From the NCBI RefSeq assembly GCF_026230105.1, contig NC_079478.1, positions 21,591,653 through 21,655,652 of the forward strand: a stretch of 64,000 bases of DNA. The letters are read 5' to 3'. The notes beneath the pieces are model-generated. The model saw only the letters and a program-made list of their open reading frames with translations, did no database searches and had not been told where the DNA came from. The position numbers and the translations under genes were made by a program. The DNA is from Diorhabda sublineata (Eukaryota; Arthropoda; Insecta; Coleoptera; Chrysomelidae). Below are positions 1-13,142 of this stretch, one piece after another. How positions within the stretch are numbered: position 1 is the stretch's first letter; the number at the start of each line of letters is the position of its first letter.

Positions 1-2646
1 CCTCAATGGGCTTCAATGGATGTTATTAGATGATATCTGACAAAGTAAGATGCAAACTCACTCAAATATATAAGAAATGTTGGAATTCGACTTCAAATCA
101 GGAAGATAGACTTTGAAAATTTTCAATTATTACAAAGTGACAGTTGACCTCAATGGGCTTCAATCGATGTTTTTCTATGATAAATGACAAAGTTATTCGC
201 AAACTCACTCAAATATATGAGAAATGTTGAAATTCGACTTCAAATAAGGAAGATAGACTTGGAAAATTTTCAATTAACACAAAGTGACAGTTGACCTCAA
301 TAGGCTTCAATGGATGTTATTCGATGATATCAGACAAAGTTAGATGCAAACTCACTCAAATATATAAGAAATGTTGGAATTCGACTTCAAATTAGGAAGA
401 TAGACTTTGAAAATTTTCAATTATTACAAAGTGACAGTTGACCTCAATGGGCTTCAATCGATGTTTTTTGATGATATATGACAAAGTTATTCGCAAACTC
501 ACTCAAATATATAAGAAATGTTGGAATTCGACTTCAAATCAGGAAGATAGACTTTGAAAATTTTCAATTATTACAAAGTGACAGTTGACCTCAATGGGCT
601 TCAATCGATGTTTTTCTATGATAAATGACAAAGTTATTCGCAAACTCACTCAAATATATGAGAAATGTTGAAATTCGACTTCAAATAAGGAAGATAGACT
701 TGGAAAATTTTCAATTATCACAAAGTGACAATCGACCTCAATGGGCTTCAATGAATGTAAATCGACGATATCTGACTAAGTTAGATGCAAACTCACTCAA
801 ATATATAAGAAATGTTGGAATTCGACTTCAAGTTAGGAAGATAGACTTTGAAAATTTTCAATTATTACAAAGTGACAGTTGACCTCAATGGGCTTCAATG
901 GATGTTATTAGATGATATCTGACAAAGTAAGATGCAAACTCACTCAAATATATAAGAAATGTTGGAATTCGACTTCAAATCAGGAAGATAGACTTTGAAA
1001 ATTTTCAATTATTACAAAGTGACAGTTGACCTCAATGGGCTTCAATCGATGTTTTTCTATGATAAATGACAAAGTTATTCGCAAACTCACTCAAATATAT
1101 GAGAAATGTTGAAATTCGACTTCAAATAAGGAAGATAGACTTGGAAAATTTTCAATTAACACAAAGTGACAGTTGACCTCAATAGGCTTCAATGGATGTT
1201 ATTCGATGATATCAGACAAAGTTAGATGCAAACTCACTCAAATATATAAGAAATGTTGGAATTCGACTTCAAATTAGGAAGATAGACTTTGAAAATTTTC
1301 AATTATTACAAAGTGACAGTTGACCTCAATGGGCTTCAATCGATGTTTTTCGATGATTTATGACAAAGTTATTCGCAAACTCACTCAAATATATGAGAAA
1401 TGTTGAAATTCCACTTCAAATAAGGAAGATAGACTTGGAAAATTTTCAATTAACACAAAGTGACAGTTGACCTCAATGGGCTTCAATGGATGTTATTCGA
1501 TGATATCAGACAAAGTTAGATGCAAACTCACTCAAATATATAAGAAATGTTGGAATTCGACTTCAAATTAGGAAGATAGACTTTGAAAATTTTCAATTAT
1601 TACAAAGTGACAGTTGACCTCAATGGGCTTCAATGGATGTTATTCGATGATATCTGACAAAGTTAGATGCAAACTCACTCAAATATATAAGAAATGTTGG
1701 AATTCGACTTCAAATTAGGAAGATAGACTTTGAAAATTTTCAATTATTACAAAGTGACAGTTGACCTCAATGGGCTTCAATGGATGTTATTCGATGATAT
1801 CTGACAAAGTTAGATGCAAACTCACTCAAATATATAAGAAATGTTGGAATTCGACTTCAAATCAGGAAGATAGACTTTGAAAATTTTCAATTATTACAAA
1901 GTGACAGTTGACCTCAATGGGCTTCAATCGATGTTTTTCTATGATAAATGACAAAGTTATTCGCAAACTCACTCAAATATATGAGAAATGTTGAAATTCG
2001 ACTTCAAATAAGGAAGATAGACTTGGAAAATTTTCAATTAACACAAAGTGACAGTTGACCTCAATAGGCTTCAATGGATGTTATTCGATGATATCAGACA
2101 AAGTTAGATGCAAACTCACTCAAATATATAAGAAATGTTGGAATTCGACTTCAAATTAGGAAGATAGACTTTGAAAATTTTCAATTATTACAAAGTGACA
2201 GTTGACCTCAATGGGCTTCAATCGATGTTTTTCGATGATTTATGACAAAGTTATTCGCAAACTCACTCAAATATATGAGAAATGTTGAAATTCCACTTCA
2301 AATAAGGAAGATAGACTTGGAAAATTTTCAATTAACACAAAGTGACAGTTGACCTCAATGGGCTTCAATGAATGTTATTCGATGATATCAGACAAAGTTA
2401 GATGCAAACTCACTCAAATATATAAGAAATGTTGGAATTCGACTTCAAATTAGGAAGATAGACTTTGAAAATTTTCAATTATTACAAAGTGACAGTTGAC
2501 CTCAATGGGCTTCAATGGATGTTATTCGATGATATCTGACAAAGTTAGATGCAAACTCACTCAAATATATAAGAAATGTTGGAATTCGACTTCAAATTAG
2601 GAAGATAGACTTTGAAAATTTTCAATTATTACAAAGTGACAGTTGA
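1..2646 (+). repeat. 882-bp hexameric higher-order repeat in the A family, three successive units
   Basis: Units start at 1, 883 and 1765. The marker TTTTTCTATGATAAATG recurs at about 170, 1,052 and 1,934, exactly 882 bp apart. A private GAAATTCCAC variant recurs at about 1,405 and 2,287, and the TTTATGAC variant recurs with it. Units 2 and 3 have the same order of six monomer variants and differ at a few sites, such as TTATTAGATG against TTATTCGATG in the first monomer and GGATG against GAATG in the fifth. Unit 1 matches for its first three monomers, then diverges: its fifth repeats the TCTATGATAAATG monomer and its sixth carries a B-like patch. This is recent tandem duplication of a six-monomer block. 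Confidence 0.85.
728..780 (+). repeat. B-like patch inside the A array (copy 1)
   Basis: Within an otherwise A-type monomer, about 50 bp read as B consensus: ACAATCGACC, then CAATGAATGTAAATCGACG, then ATATCTGAC. The following bases return to A type (CACTCAAATATATAAG, TTGGAATTCG). The patch restores CGA in place of TGA, so an 85-codon open frame appears here that is absent from neighbouring monomers. The mosaic is what gene conversion or unequal exchange between families would leave. It could also be a surviving ancestral sequence. Confidence 0.75.
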
Positions 2647-3435
2647 CCTCAATGGGCTTCAATGGATGTTATTCGATGATATCTGACAAAGTTAGATGCA
2701 AACTCACTCAATTATATAAGAAATGTTGGAATTCGACTTCAAATCAGGAAGATAGACTTTGAAAATTTTCAATTATTACAAAGTGACAGTTGACCTCAAT
2801 GGGCTTCAATCGATGTTTTTCGATGATATATGACAAAGTTATTCGCAAACTCACTCAAATATATAAGAAATGTTGAAATTCGACTTCAAATAAGGAAGAT
2901 AGACTTGGAAAATTTTCAATTAACACAAAGTGACAGTTGACCTCAATGGGCTTCAATGGATGTTATTCGATGATATCAGACAAAGTTAGATGCAAACTCA
3001 CTCAAATATATAAGAAATGTTGGAATTCGACTTCAAATTAGGAAGATAGACTTTGAAAATTTTCAATTATTACAAAGTGACAGTTGACCTCAATGGGCTT
3101 CAATCGATGTTATTCGATGATATCTGACAAAGTTATTCGCAAACTCACTCAAATATATCAGAAATGTTGAAATTCGACTTCAAATTAGGAAGATAGACTT
3201 TGAAAATTTTCAATTATTACAAAGTGACAGTTGACCTCAATGGGCTTCAATCGATGTTTTTCGATGATATATGACAAAGTTATTCGCAAACTCACTCAAA
3301 TATATGAGAAATGTTGAAATTCTACTTCAAATAAGGAAGATAGACTTGGAAAATTTTCAATTATCACAAAGTGACAGTTGACCTCAATGGGCTTCAATGG
3401 ATGTTATTCGATGATATCAGACAAAGTTAGATGCA
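2647..3435 (+). repeat. 0.8-kb duplicated block, copy 1 (partner 6,908-7,696)
   Basis: Five and a bit monomers occur in the same variant order as at 6,908. Three rare markers line up at one displacement of 4,261 bp (29 periods minus 2): CTCAATTATATAAG (about 2,707), ATATATCAGAAATG (about 3,153) and GAAATTCTAC (about 3,316). Agreement stops in the sixth monomer, where this copy has CATTCAAATATAAGAG and the partner does not. The block is dispersed rather than adjacent, so exchange has happened over several kilobases. Confidence 0.75.
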
Positions 3436-4115
3436 AACTCATTCAAATATAAGAGAAATGTTGAAATTCGACTTCAAATTAGGAAGATAGACTTTGAAAA
3501 TTTTCAATTATTACAAAGTGACAGTTGACCTCAATGGGCTTCAATCGATGTTTTTCGATGATATATGACAAAGTTATTCGCAAACTCACTCAAATATATA
3601 AGAAATGTTGGAATTCGACTTCAAATTAGGAAGATAGACTTTGAAAATTTTCAATTATTACAAAGTGACAGTTGACCTCAATGGGCTTCAATCGATGTTA
3701 TTCGATGATATCTGACAAAGTTATTCGCAAACTCACTCAAATATATGAGAAATGTTGAAATTCGACTTCAAATTAGGAAGATAGACTTTGAAAATTTTCA
3801 ATTATTACAAAGTGACAGTTGACCTCAATGGGCTTCAATCGATGTTTTTCGATGATATATGACAAAGTTATTCGCAAACTCACTCAAATATATGAGAAAT
3901 GTTGAAATTCGACTTCAAATAAGGAAGATAGACTTTGAAAATTTTCAATTATTACAAAGTGACAGTTGACCTCAATGGGCTTCAATCGATGTTTTTGATT
4001 ATATATGACAAAGTTATTCGCAAACCCACTCAAATATATGAGAAATGTTGAAATTCGACTTCAAATAAGGAAGATAGACTTTGAAAATTTTCAATTATTA
4101 CAAAGTGACAGTTGA

Positions 4116-4760
4116 CCTCAATGGGCTTCAATCGATGTTTTTCGATGATATATGACAAAGTTATTCGCAAACTCACTCAAATATATGAGAAATGTTGAAA
4201 TTCGACTTCAAATTAGGAAGATAGACTTTGAAAATTTTCAATTATTACAAAGTGACAGTTGACCTCAATGGGCTTCAATCGATGTTATTCGATGATATCT
4301 GACAAAGTTATTCGCAAACTCACTCAAATATATGAGAAATGTTGAAATTCGACTTCAAATTAGGAAGATAGACTTTGAAAATTTTCAATTATTACAAAGT
4401 GACAGTTGACCTCAATGGGCTTCAATCGATGTTTTTCGATGATATATGACAAAGTTATTCGCAAACTCACTCAAATATATGAGAAATGTTGAAATTCCAC
4501 TTCAAATAAGGAAGATAAACTTGGAAAATTTTCAATTAACACAAAGTGACAGTTGACCTCAATGGGCTTCAATGGATGTTATTCGATGATATCAGACAAA
4601 GTTAGATGCAAACTCACTCAAATATATAAGAAATGTTGGAATTCGACTTCAAATTAGGAAGATAGACTTTGAAAATTTTCAATTATTACAAAGTGACAGT
4701 TGACCTCAATGGGCTTCAATGGATGTTATTCGATGATATCTGACAAAGTTAGATGCAAAC
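4116..4760 (+). repeat. 0.65-kb duplicated block, copy 1 (partner 5,438-6,082)
   Basis: About four and a half monomers are repeated at a displacement of 1,322 bp (nine periods minus one base). The private markers GAAATTCCAC and GGAAGATAAACTTGG occur together in both copies (about 4,494-4,520 and 5,816-5,842). The copies diverge in the last monomer, where copy 1 has CTCAATTATATAAG and copy 2 has AAACACACTC. Confidence 0.7.
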
Positions 4761-5135
4761 TCACTCAATTATATAAGAAATGTTGGAATTCGACTTCAAA
4801 TCAGGAAGATAGACTTTGAAAATTTTCAATTATTACAAAGTGACAGTTGACCTCAATGGGCTTCAATCGATGTTTTTCGATGATATATGACAAAGTTATT
4901 CGCAAACTCACTCAAATATATAAGAAATGTTGAAATTCGACTTCAAATAAGGAAGATAGACTTTGAAAATTTTCAATAATTACAAAGTGACAGTTGACCT
5001 CAATGGGCTTCAATCGATGTTTTTGATTATATATGACAAAGTTATTCGCAAACTCACTCAAATATATGAGAAATGTTGAAATTCGACTTCAAATAAGGAA
5101 GATAGACTTGGAAAATTTTCAATTATCACAAAGTG

Positions 5136-5188
5136 ACAATCGACCTCAATGGGCTTCAATGAATGTAAATCGACGATATCTGACTAAG
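5136..5188 (+). repeat. B-like patch inside the A array (copy 2)
   Basis: The same mosaic monomer as at 728-780, displaced by 4,408 bp (30 periods minus two 1-bp deletions). It shares the private CTGACTAAG and CTTCAAGTTAGG changes, so it is a copy of the same event. Similarity to copy 1 extends over roughly 300 bp, including the TTATTAGATG monomer that follows, and then ends. Confidence 0.75.
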
Positions 5189-5437
5189 TTAGATGCAAAC
5201 TCACTCAAATATATAAGAAATGTTGGAATTCGACTTCAAGTTAGGAAGATAGACTTTGAAAATTTTCAATTATTACAAAGTGACAGTTGACCTCAATGGG
5301 CTTCAATGGATGTTATTAGATGATATCTGACAAAGTAAGATGCAAACTCACTCAAATATATAAGAAATGTTGGAATTCGACTTCAAATTAGGAAGATAGA
5401 CTTTGAAAATTTTCAATTATTACAAAGTGACAGTTGA

Positions 5438-6082
5438 CCTCAATGGGCTTCAATCGATGTTTTTCGATGATATATGACAAAGTTATTCGCAAACTCACTC
5501 AAATATATGAGAAATGTTGAAATTCGACTTCAAATTAGGAAGATAGACTTTGAAAATTTTCAATTATTACAAAGTGACAGTTGACCTCAATGGGCTTCAA
5601 TCGATGTTATTCGATGATATCTGACAAAGTTATTCGCAAACTCACTCAAATATATGAGAAATGTTGAAATTCGACTTCAAATTAGGAAGATAGACTTTGA
5701 AAATTTTCAATTATTACAAAGTGACAGTTGACCTCAATGGGCTTCAATCGATGTTTTTCGATGATATATGACAAAGTTATTCGCAAACTCACTCAAATAT
5801 ATGAGAAATGTTGAAATTCCACTTCAAATAAGGAAGATAAACTTGGAAAATTTTCAATTAACACAAAGTGACAGTTGACCTCAATGGGCTTCAATGGATG
5901 TTATTCGATGATATCAGACAAAGTTAGATGCAAACTCACTCAAATATATAAGAAATGTTGGAATTCGACTTCAAATTAGGAAGATAGACTTTGAAAATTT
6001 TCAATTATTACAAAGTGACAGTTGACCTCAATGGGCTTCAATGGATGTTATTCGATGATATCTGACAAAGTTAGATGCAAAC
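5438..6082 (+). repeat. 0.65-kb duplicated block, copy 2 (partner 4,116-4,760)
   Basis: Same variant order and private markers as its partner. The one-base shortfall in the displacement is explained by the 146-bp monomer at about 5,018, where TTTTTGATTATATATG replaces TTTTTCGATGATATATG. The same 146-bp variant occurs at about 3,993. Confidence 0.7.
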
Positions 6083-6907
6083 ACACTCAAATATATAAGA
6101 AATGTTGGAATTCGACTTCAAATTAGGAAGATAGACTTTGAAAATTTTCAATTATTACAAAGTGACAGTTGACCTCAATGGGCTTCAATGGATGTTATTC
6201 GATGATATCTGACAAAGTTAGATGCAAACTCACTCAATTATATAAGAAATGTTGGAATTCGACTTCAAATCAGGAAGATAGACTTTGAAAATTTTCAATT
6301 ATTACAAAGTGACAGTTGACCTCAATGGGCTTCAATCGATGTTTTTCGATGATATATGACAAAGTTATTCGCAAACTCACTCAAATATATAAGAAATGTT
6401 GAAATTCGACTTCAAATAAGGAAGATAGACTTGGAAAATTTTCAATTAACACAAAGTGACAGTTGACCTCAATGGGCTTCAATGGATGTTATTCGATGAT
6501 ATCAGACAAAGTTAGATGCAAACTCACTCAAATATATAAGAAATGTTGGAATTCGACTTCAAATTAGGAAGATAGACTTTGAAAATTTTCAATTATTACA
6601 AAGTGACAGTTGACCTCAATGGGCTTCAATCGATGTTATTCGATGATATCTGACAAAGTTATTCGCAAACTCACTCAAATATATAAGAAATGTTGAAATT
6701 CGACTTCAAATAAGGAAGATAGACTTGGAAAATTTTCAATTAACACAAAGTGACAGTTGACCTCAATGGGCTTCAATCGATGTTTTTCGATGATATATGA
6801 CAAAGTTATTCGCAAACTCACTCAAATATATAAGAAATGTTGAAATTCGACTTCAAATAAGGAAGATAGACTTGGAAAATTTTCAATTAACACAAAGTGA
6901 CAGTTGA

Positions 6908-7696
6908 CCTCAATGGGCTTCAATGGATGTTATTCGATGATATCTGACAAAGTTAGATGCAAACTCACTCAATTATATAAGAAATGTTGGAATTCGACTT
7001 CAAATCAGGAAGATAGACTTTGAAAATTTTCAATTATTACAAAGTGACAGTTGACCTCAATGGGCTTCAATCGATGTTTTTCGATGATATATGACAAAGT
7101 TATTCGCAAACTCACTCAAATATATAAGAAATGTTGAAATTCGACTTCAAATAAGGAAGATAGACTTGGAAAATTTTCAATTAACACAAAGTGACAGTTG
7201 ACCTCAATGGGCTTCAATGGATGTTATTCGATGATATCAGACAAAGTTAGATGCAAACTCACTCAAATATATAAGAAATGTTGGAATTCGACTTCAAATT
7301 AGGAAGATAGACTTTGAAAATTTTCAATTATTACAAAGTGACAGTTGACCTCAATGGGCTTCAATCGATGTTATTCGATGATATCTGACAAAGTTATTCG
7401 CAAACTCACTCAAATATATCAGAAATGTTGAAATTCGACTTCAAATTAGGAAGATAGACTTTGAAAATTTTCAATTATTACAAAGTGACAGTTGACCTCA
7501 ATGGGCTTCAATCGATGTTTTTCGATGATATATGACAAAGTTATTCGCAAACTCACTCAAATATATGAGAAATGTTGAAATTCTACTTCAAATAAGGAAG
7601 ATAGACTTGGAAAATTTTCAATTATCACAAAGTGACAGTTGACCTCAATGGGCTTCAATGGATGTTATTCGATGATATCAGACAAAGTTAGATGCA
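6908..7696 (+). repeat. 0.8-kb duplicated block, copy 2 (partner 2,647-3,435)
   Basis: Carries the same marker order as its partner. Part of it (about 7,330-7,800, holding the ATATATCAG and TTCTAC markers) is copied again at about 8,213-8,683, displaced by 883 bp. The extra base comes from a 148-bp monomer at about 7,978 with ACAAAAATTAG in place of ACAAAGTTAG. The TTCTAC monomer appears a fourth time at about 10,376, 1,911 bp (13 periods) further on. Confidence 0.75.
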
Positions 7697-10600
7697 AACT
7701 CACTCAAATATATAAGAAATGTTGGAATTCGACTTCAAATTAGGAAGATAGACTTTGAAAATTTTCAATTATTACAAAGTGACAGTTGACCTCAATGGGC
7801 TTCAATCGATGTTATTCGATGATATCTGACAAAGTTATTCGCAAACTCACTCAAATATATGAGAAATGTTGAAATTCGACTTCAAATTAGGAAGATAGAC
7901 TTGGAAAATTTTCAATTATCACAAAGTGACAGTTGACCTCAATGGGCTTCAATGGATGTTATTCGATGATATCAGACAAAAATTAGATGCAAACTCACTC
8001 AAATATATAAGAAATGTTGGAATTCGACTTCAAATTAGGAAGATAGACTTTGAAAATTTTCAATTATTACAAAGTGACAGTTGACCTCAATGGGCTTCAA
8101 TGGATGTTATTAGATGATATCTGACAAAGTAAGATGCAAACTCACTCAAATATATAAGAAATGTTGGAATTCGACTTCAAATCAGGAAGATAGACTTTGA
8201 AAATTTTCAATTATTACAAAGTGACAGTTGACCTCAATGGGCTTCAATCGATGTTATTCGATGATATCTGACAAAGTTATTCGCAAACTCACTCAAATAT
8301 ATCAGAAATGTTGAAATTCGACTTCAAATTAGGAAGATAGACTTTGAAAATTTTCAATTATTACAAAGTGACAGTTGACCTCAATGGGCTTCAATCGATG
8401 TTTTTCGATGATATATGACAAAGTTATTCGCAAACTCACTCAAATATATGAGAAATGTTGAAATTCTACTTCAAATAAGGAAGATAGACTTGGAAAATTT
8501 TCAATTATCACAAAGTGACAGTTGACCTCAATGGGCTTCAATGGATGTTATTCGATGATATCAGACAAAGTTAGATGCAAACTCACTCAAATATATAAGA
8601 AATGTTGGAATTCGACTTCAAATTAGGAAGATAGACTTTGAAAATTTTCAATTATTACAAAGTGACAGTTGACCTCAATGGGCTTCAATGGATGTTATTA
8701 GATGATATCTGACAAAGTAAGATGCAAACTCACTCAAATATATAAGAAATGTTGGAATTCGACTTCAAATCAGGAAGATAGACTTTGAAAATTTTCAATT
8801 ATTACAAAGTGACAGTTGACCTCAATGGGCTTCAATCGATGTTTTTGGATGATATATGACAAAGTTATTCGCAAACTCACTCAAATATATGAGAAATGTT
8901 GAAATTCGACTTCAAATAAGGAAGATAGACTTGGAAAATTTTCAATTAACACAAAGTGACAGTTGACCTCAATAGGCTTCAATGGATGTTATTCGATGAT
9001 ATCAGACAAAGTTAGATGCAAACTCACTCAAATATATAAGAAATGTTGGAATTCGACTTCAAATTAGGAAGATAGACTTTGAAAATTTTCAATTATTACA
9101 AAGTGACAGTTGACTTCAATGGGCTTCAATCGATGTTTTTCGATGATATATGACAAAGTTATTCGCAAACTCACTCAAATATATGAGAAATGTTGAAATT
9201 CGACTTCATATTAGGAAGATAGACTTTGAAAATTTTCAATTATTACAAAGTGACAGTTGACCTCAATGGGCTTCAATGGATGTTATTCGATGATATCTGA
9301 CTAAGTTAGATGCAAACTCACTCAAATATATAAGAAATGTTGGAATTCGACTTCAAATCAGGAAGATAGACTTTGAAAATTTTCAATTATTACAAAGTGT
9401 CAGTTGACCTCAATGGGTTTCAATGGATGTTATTCGATGATATCTGACAAAGTTATTCGCAAACTCACTCAAATATATGAGAAATGTTGAAATTCCACTT
9501 CAAATAAGGAAGATAGACTTGGAAAATTTTCAATTAACACAAAGTGACAGTTGACCTCAATGGGCTTCAATGGATGTTATTCGATGATATCTGACAAAGT
9601 TAGATGCAAACTCACTCAATTATATAAGAAATGTTGGAATTCGACTTCAAATCAGGAAGATAGACTTTGAAAATTTTCAATTATTACAAAGTGACAGTTG
9701 ACCTCAATGGGCTTCAATCGATGTTTTTCGATGATATATGACAAAGTTATTCGCAAACTCACTCAAATATATAAGAAATGTTGAAATTCGACTTCAAATA
9801 AGGAAGATAGACTTGGAAAATTTTCAATTAACACAAAGTGACAGTTGACCTCAATGGGCTTCAATGGATGTTATTCGATGATATCAAACAAAGTTAGATG
9901 CAAACTCACTCAAATATATAAGAAATGTTGGAATTCGACTTCAAATTAGGAAGAGAGAATTTGAAAATTTTCAATTATTACAAAGCGACAGTTGACCTCA
10001 ATGGGCTTCAATGGATGTTATTCGATGATATCTGACAAAGTTAGATGCAAACTCACTCAAATATATAAGAAATGTTGGAATTCGACTTCAAATTAGGAAG
10101 ATAGACTTTGAAAATTTTCAATTATTACAAAGTGACAGTTGACCTCAATGGGCTTCAATCGATGTTATTCGATGATATCTGACAAAGTTATTCGCAAACT
10201 CACTCAAATATATGAGAAATGTTGAAATTCGACTTCAAATTAGGAAGATAGACTTTGAAAATTTTCAATTATTACAAAGTGACAGTTGACCTCAATGGGC
10301 TTCAATCGATGTTTTTCGATGATATATGACAAAGTTATTCGCAAACTCACTCAAATATATGAGAAATGTTGAAATTCTACTTCAAATAAGGAAGATAGAC
10401 TTGGAAAATTTTCAATTATCACAAAGTGACAGTTGACCTCAATGGGCTTCAATGGATGTTATTCGATGATATCAGACAAAGTTAGATGCAAACTCACTCA
10501 AATATATAAGAAATGTTGGAATTCGACTTCAAATTAGGAAGATAGACTTTGAAAATTTTCAATTATTACAAAGTGACAGTTGACCTCAATGGGCTTCAAT

Positions 10601-11329
10601 CGATGTTATTCGATGATATCTGACAAAGTTATTCGCAAACTCACTCAAATATATGAGAAATGTTGAAATTCGACTTCAAATTAAGAAGATAGACTTGGAA
10701 AATTTTCAATTATCACAAAGTGACAGTTGACCTCAATGGGCTTCAATGGATGTTATTCGATGATATCAGACAAAGTTAGATGCAAACTCACTCAAATATA
10801 TAAGAAATGTTGGAATTCGACTTCAAATTAGGAAGATAGACTTTGAAAATTTTCAATTATTACAAAGTGACAGTTGACCTCAATGGGCTTCAATCGATGT
10901 TATTCGATGATATATGACAAAGTTATTCGCAAACTCACTCAAATATATAAGAAATGTTGAAATTCGACTTCAAATAAGGAAGATAGACTTGGAAAATTTT
11001 CAATTAACACAAAGTGACAGTTGACCTCAATGGGCTTCAATGGATGTTATTCGATGATATCAAACAAAGTTAGATGCAAACTCACTCAAATATATAAGAA
11101 ATGTTGAAATTCGACTTCAAATAAGGAAGATAGACTTGGAAAATTTTCAATTAACACAAAGTGACAGTTGACCTCAATGGGCTTCAATGGATGTTATTCG
11201 ATGATATCTGACTAAGTTAGATGCAAACTCACTCAAATATATAAGAAATGTTGGAATTCGACTTCAAATTAGGAAGATAGACTTTGAAAATTTTCAATTA
11301 TTACAAAGTGACAGTTGACCTCAATGGGC

Positions 11330-11480
11330 TTCAATGGATGTTATTCGATGATATCTGACAAAGTTAGATGCAAACTCATTCAAATATATGAGAAATGTTG
11401 AAATTCGACTTCAAATGAGGAAGATAGACTTTGAAAATTTTCAATCAACACAAAGTGAGAATCGACTTCAATGGGCTTCA
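11330..11480 (+). repeat. Junction from A-type to B-type monomers
   Basis: The monomer beginning near 11,330 starts as A type (GGATGTTATTCGATGATATC). It switches within itself to B type from about 11,376: CTCATTCAAATATATGAG, then GAAATTCGAC, then AAATGAGGAAG, then CAATCAACAC and GAATCGACTT. From here onward most monomers are B type. The switch falls inside a monomer and keeps the 147-bp register, so the boundary formed by homologous exchange or conversion rather than by insertion of unrelated DNA. Confidence 0.8.
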
Positions 11481-12622
11481 ATGAATGTAAATCGACGATA
11501 TCTGACAAAGTTAGATGCAAACTCATTCAAATATATGAGAAATGTTGAAATTCGACTTCAAATGAGGAAGATAGACTTTGAAAATTTTCAATAAACACAA
11601 AGTGACAATCGACCTCAATGGGCTTCAATGAATGTAAATCGACGATATCTGATAAAGTTAGATGCGAACTCATTCAAATATATGAGAAATGTTGAAATTC
11701 GACTTCAAATGAGGAAGATAGACTTTGAAAATTTTCAATCAACACAAAGTTAGAATCGACTTCAATGGGCTTCAATGAATGTAAATCGAAGATATCTGAC
11801 AAAGTTAGATGCAAACTCATTCAAATATATGAGAAATGTTGAAATTCGACTTCAAATCAGGAAGATAGACTTTGAAAATTTTCAATCAACACAAAGTGAG
11901 AATCGACTTCAATGGGCTTCAATGAATGTAAATCGACGATATCTGACAAAGTTATACGCATACTCATTCAATTATATGAGAAATGTTGAAATTCGACTTC
12001 AAATGAGGAAGATAGACTTTGAAAATTTTCAATCAACACAAAGTGAGAATCGACTTCAATGGGCTTCAATGAATGTAAATCGACGATATCTGACAAAGTT
12101 AGATTCAAACTCATTCAAATATATGAGAAATGTTGATATTCGACATCAAATGAGGAAGTTAGACTTTGAAAATTTTCAATCAACACAAAGTGAGAATCGA
12201 CTTCAATGGGCTTCAATGAATGTAAATCGACGATATCTGACAAAGTTAGATGCAAACTCACTCAAATATATAAGAAATGTTGAAATTCGACTTCAAATGA
12301 GGAAGATAGACTTTGAAAATTTTCAATCAACACAAAGTGAGAATCGTCTTCAATGGGCTTCAATGAATGTAAATCGACGATATCTGACAAAGTTAGATGC
12401 AAACTCATTCAAATATATGAGAAATGTTGAAATTCGACTTCAAATGAGGAAGATAGACTTTGAAAATTTTCAATCAACACAAAGTGAGAATCGACTTCAA
12501 TGGGCTTCAATGAATGTAAATCGACGATATCTGACAAAGTTATATGCAAACTCATTCAAATATATGAGAAATGTTAGAATTCGACTCCAAATTAGGAAGA
12601 TAGACTTTGAAAATTTTCAATT

Positions 12623-12660
12623 AACACAAAGTGACATTCAAATATATGAGAAATGTTGAA
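12623..12660 (+). repeat. 82-bp truncated monomer junction (copy 1 of 3)
   Basis: ACACAAAGTGAC joins directly to ATTCAAATATATGAG, omitting 65 bp of the normal unit (from the GAATCGACTT segment through GCAAACTC of the next monomer). Identical junctions lie at about 14,624 and 16,176. One deletion was therefore amplified with its surrounding block. It is preceded in all three by the d-like monomer with GTTAGAATTCGACTCC. It breaks the 147-bp phase and shifts the open frame. Confidence 0.9.
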
Positions 12661-13142
12661 ATTCGACTTCAAATGAGGAAGATAGACTTTGAAAATTTTC
12701 AATCAACACAAAGTGAGAATCGACTTCAATGGGCTTCAATGAATGTAAATCGACGATATCTGACAAAGTTAGATGCAAACTCATTCAAATATATGAGAAA
12801 TGTTGAAATTCGACTTCAAATGAGGAAGATAGACTTTGAATATTTTCAATCAACACAAAGTGAGAATCGACTTCAATGGGCTTCAATAGATGTAAATCGA
12901 CGATATCTGACAAAGTTAGATGCAAACTCATTCAAATATATGAGAAATGTTGAAATTCGACTTCAAATGAGGAAGATAGACTTTGAAAATTTTCAATCAA
13001 CACAAAGTGAGAATCGACTTCAATGGGCTTCAATGAATGTAAATCGACGATATCTGACAAAATTAGATGCAAACTCATTCAAATATATGAGAAATGTTGA
13101 AATTCGACTTCAAATGAGGAAGATAGACTTTGAAAATTTTCA

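Larger units (their letters stand above)
1..11376 (+). repeat. Diverged 'A' sub-family of the satellite
   Basis: The period is 147 bp, but the monomers differ from the later B family at many fixed sites. Two flavours alternate irregularly. A1 has GGATGTTATTCGATGATATC, GATGCAAACTCACTC, TATATAAG, TTGGAATTCG and CAATTATTAC. A2 has CGATGTTTTTCGATGATATA, TTATTCGCAAACTC, TATATGAG or TATATAAG, ATAAGGAAG, ACTTGGAAAA and CAATTAACAC. Nearly every monomer reads AGTTGACC where B reads GAATCGACTT. This puts a TGA in the frame that is open in B, so no long open frame exists here. The monomers are more varied than in B, with rare private changes shared between distant copies. I read this as the older or less homogenised part of the array (inference). 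Confidence 0.9.

Noticed and set aside
1..11376. CENP-B box in A1 monomers (ATGTTGGAATTCGA)
   Set aside because: Only the central TTGGAA resembles the box. The required TTCG on the left and CGGG on the right are absent, and B monomers read TTGAAA or TTAGAA.
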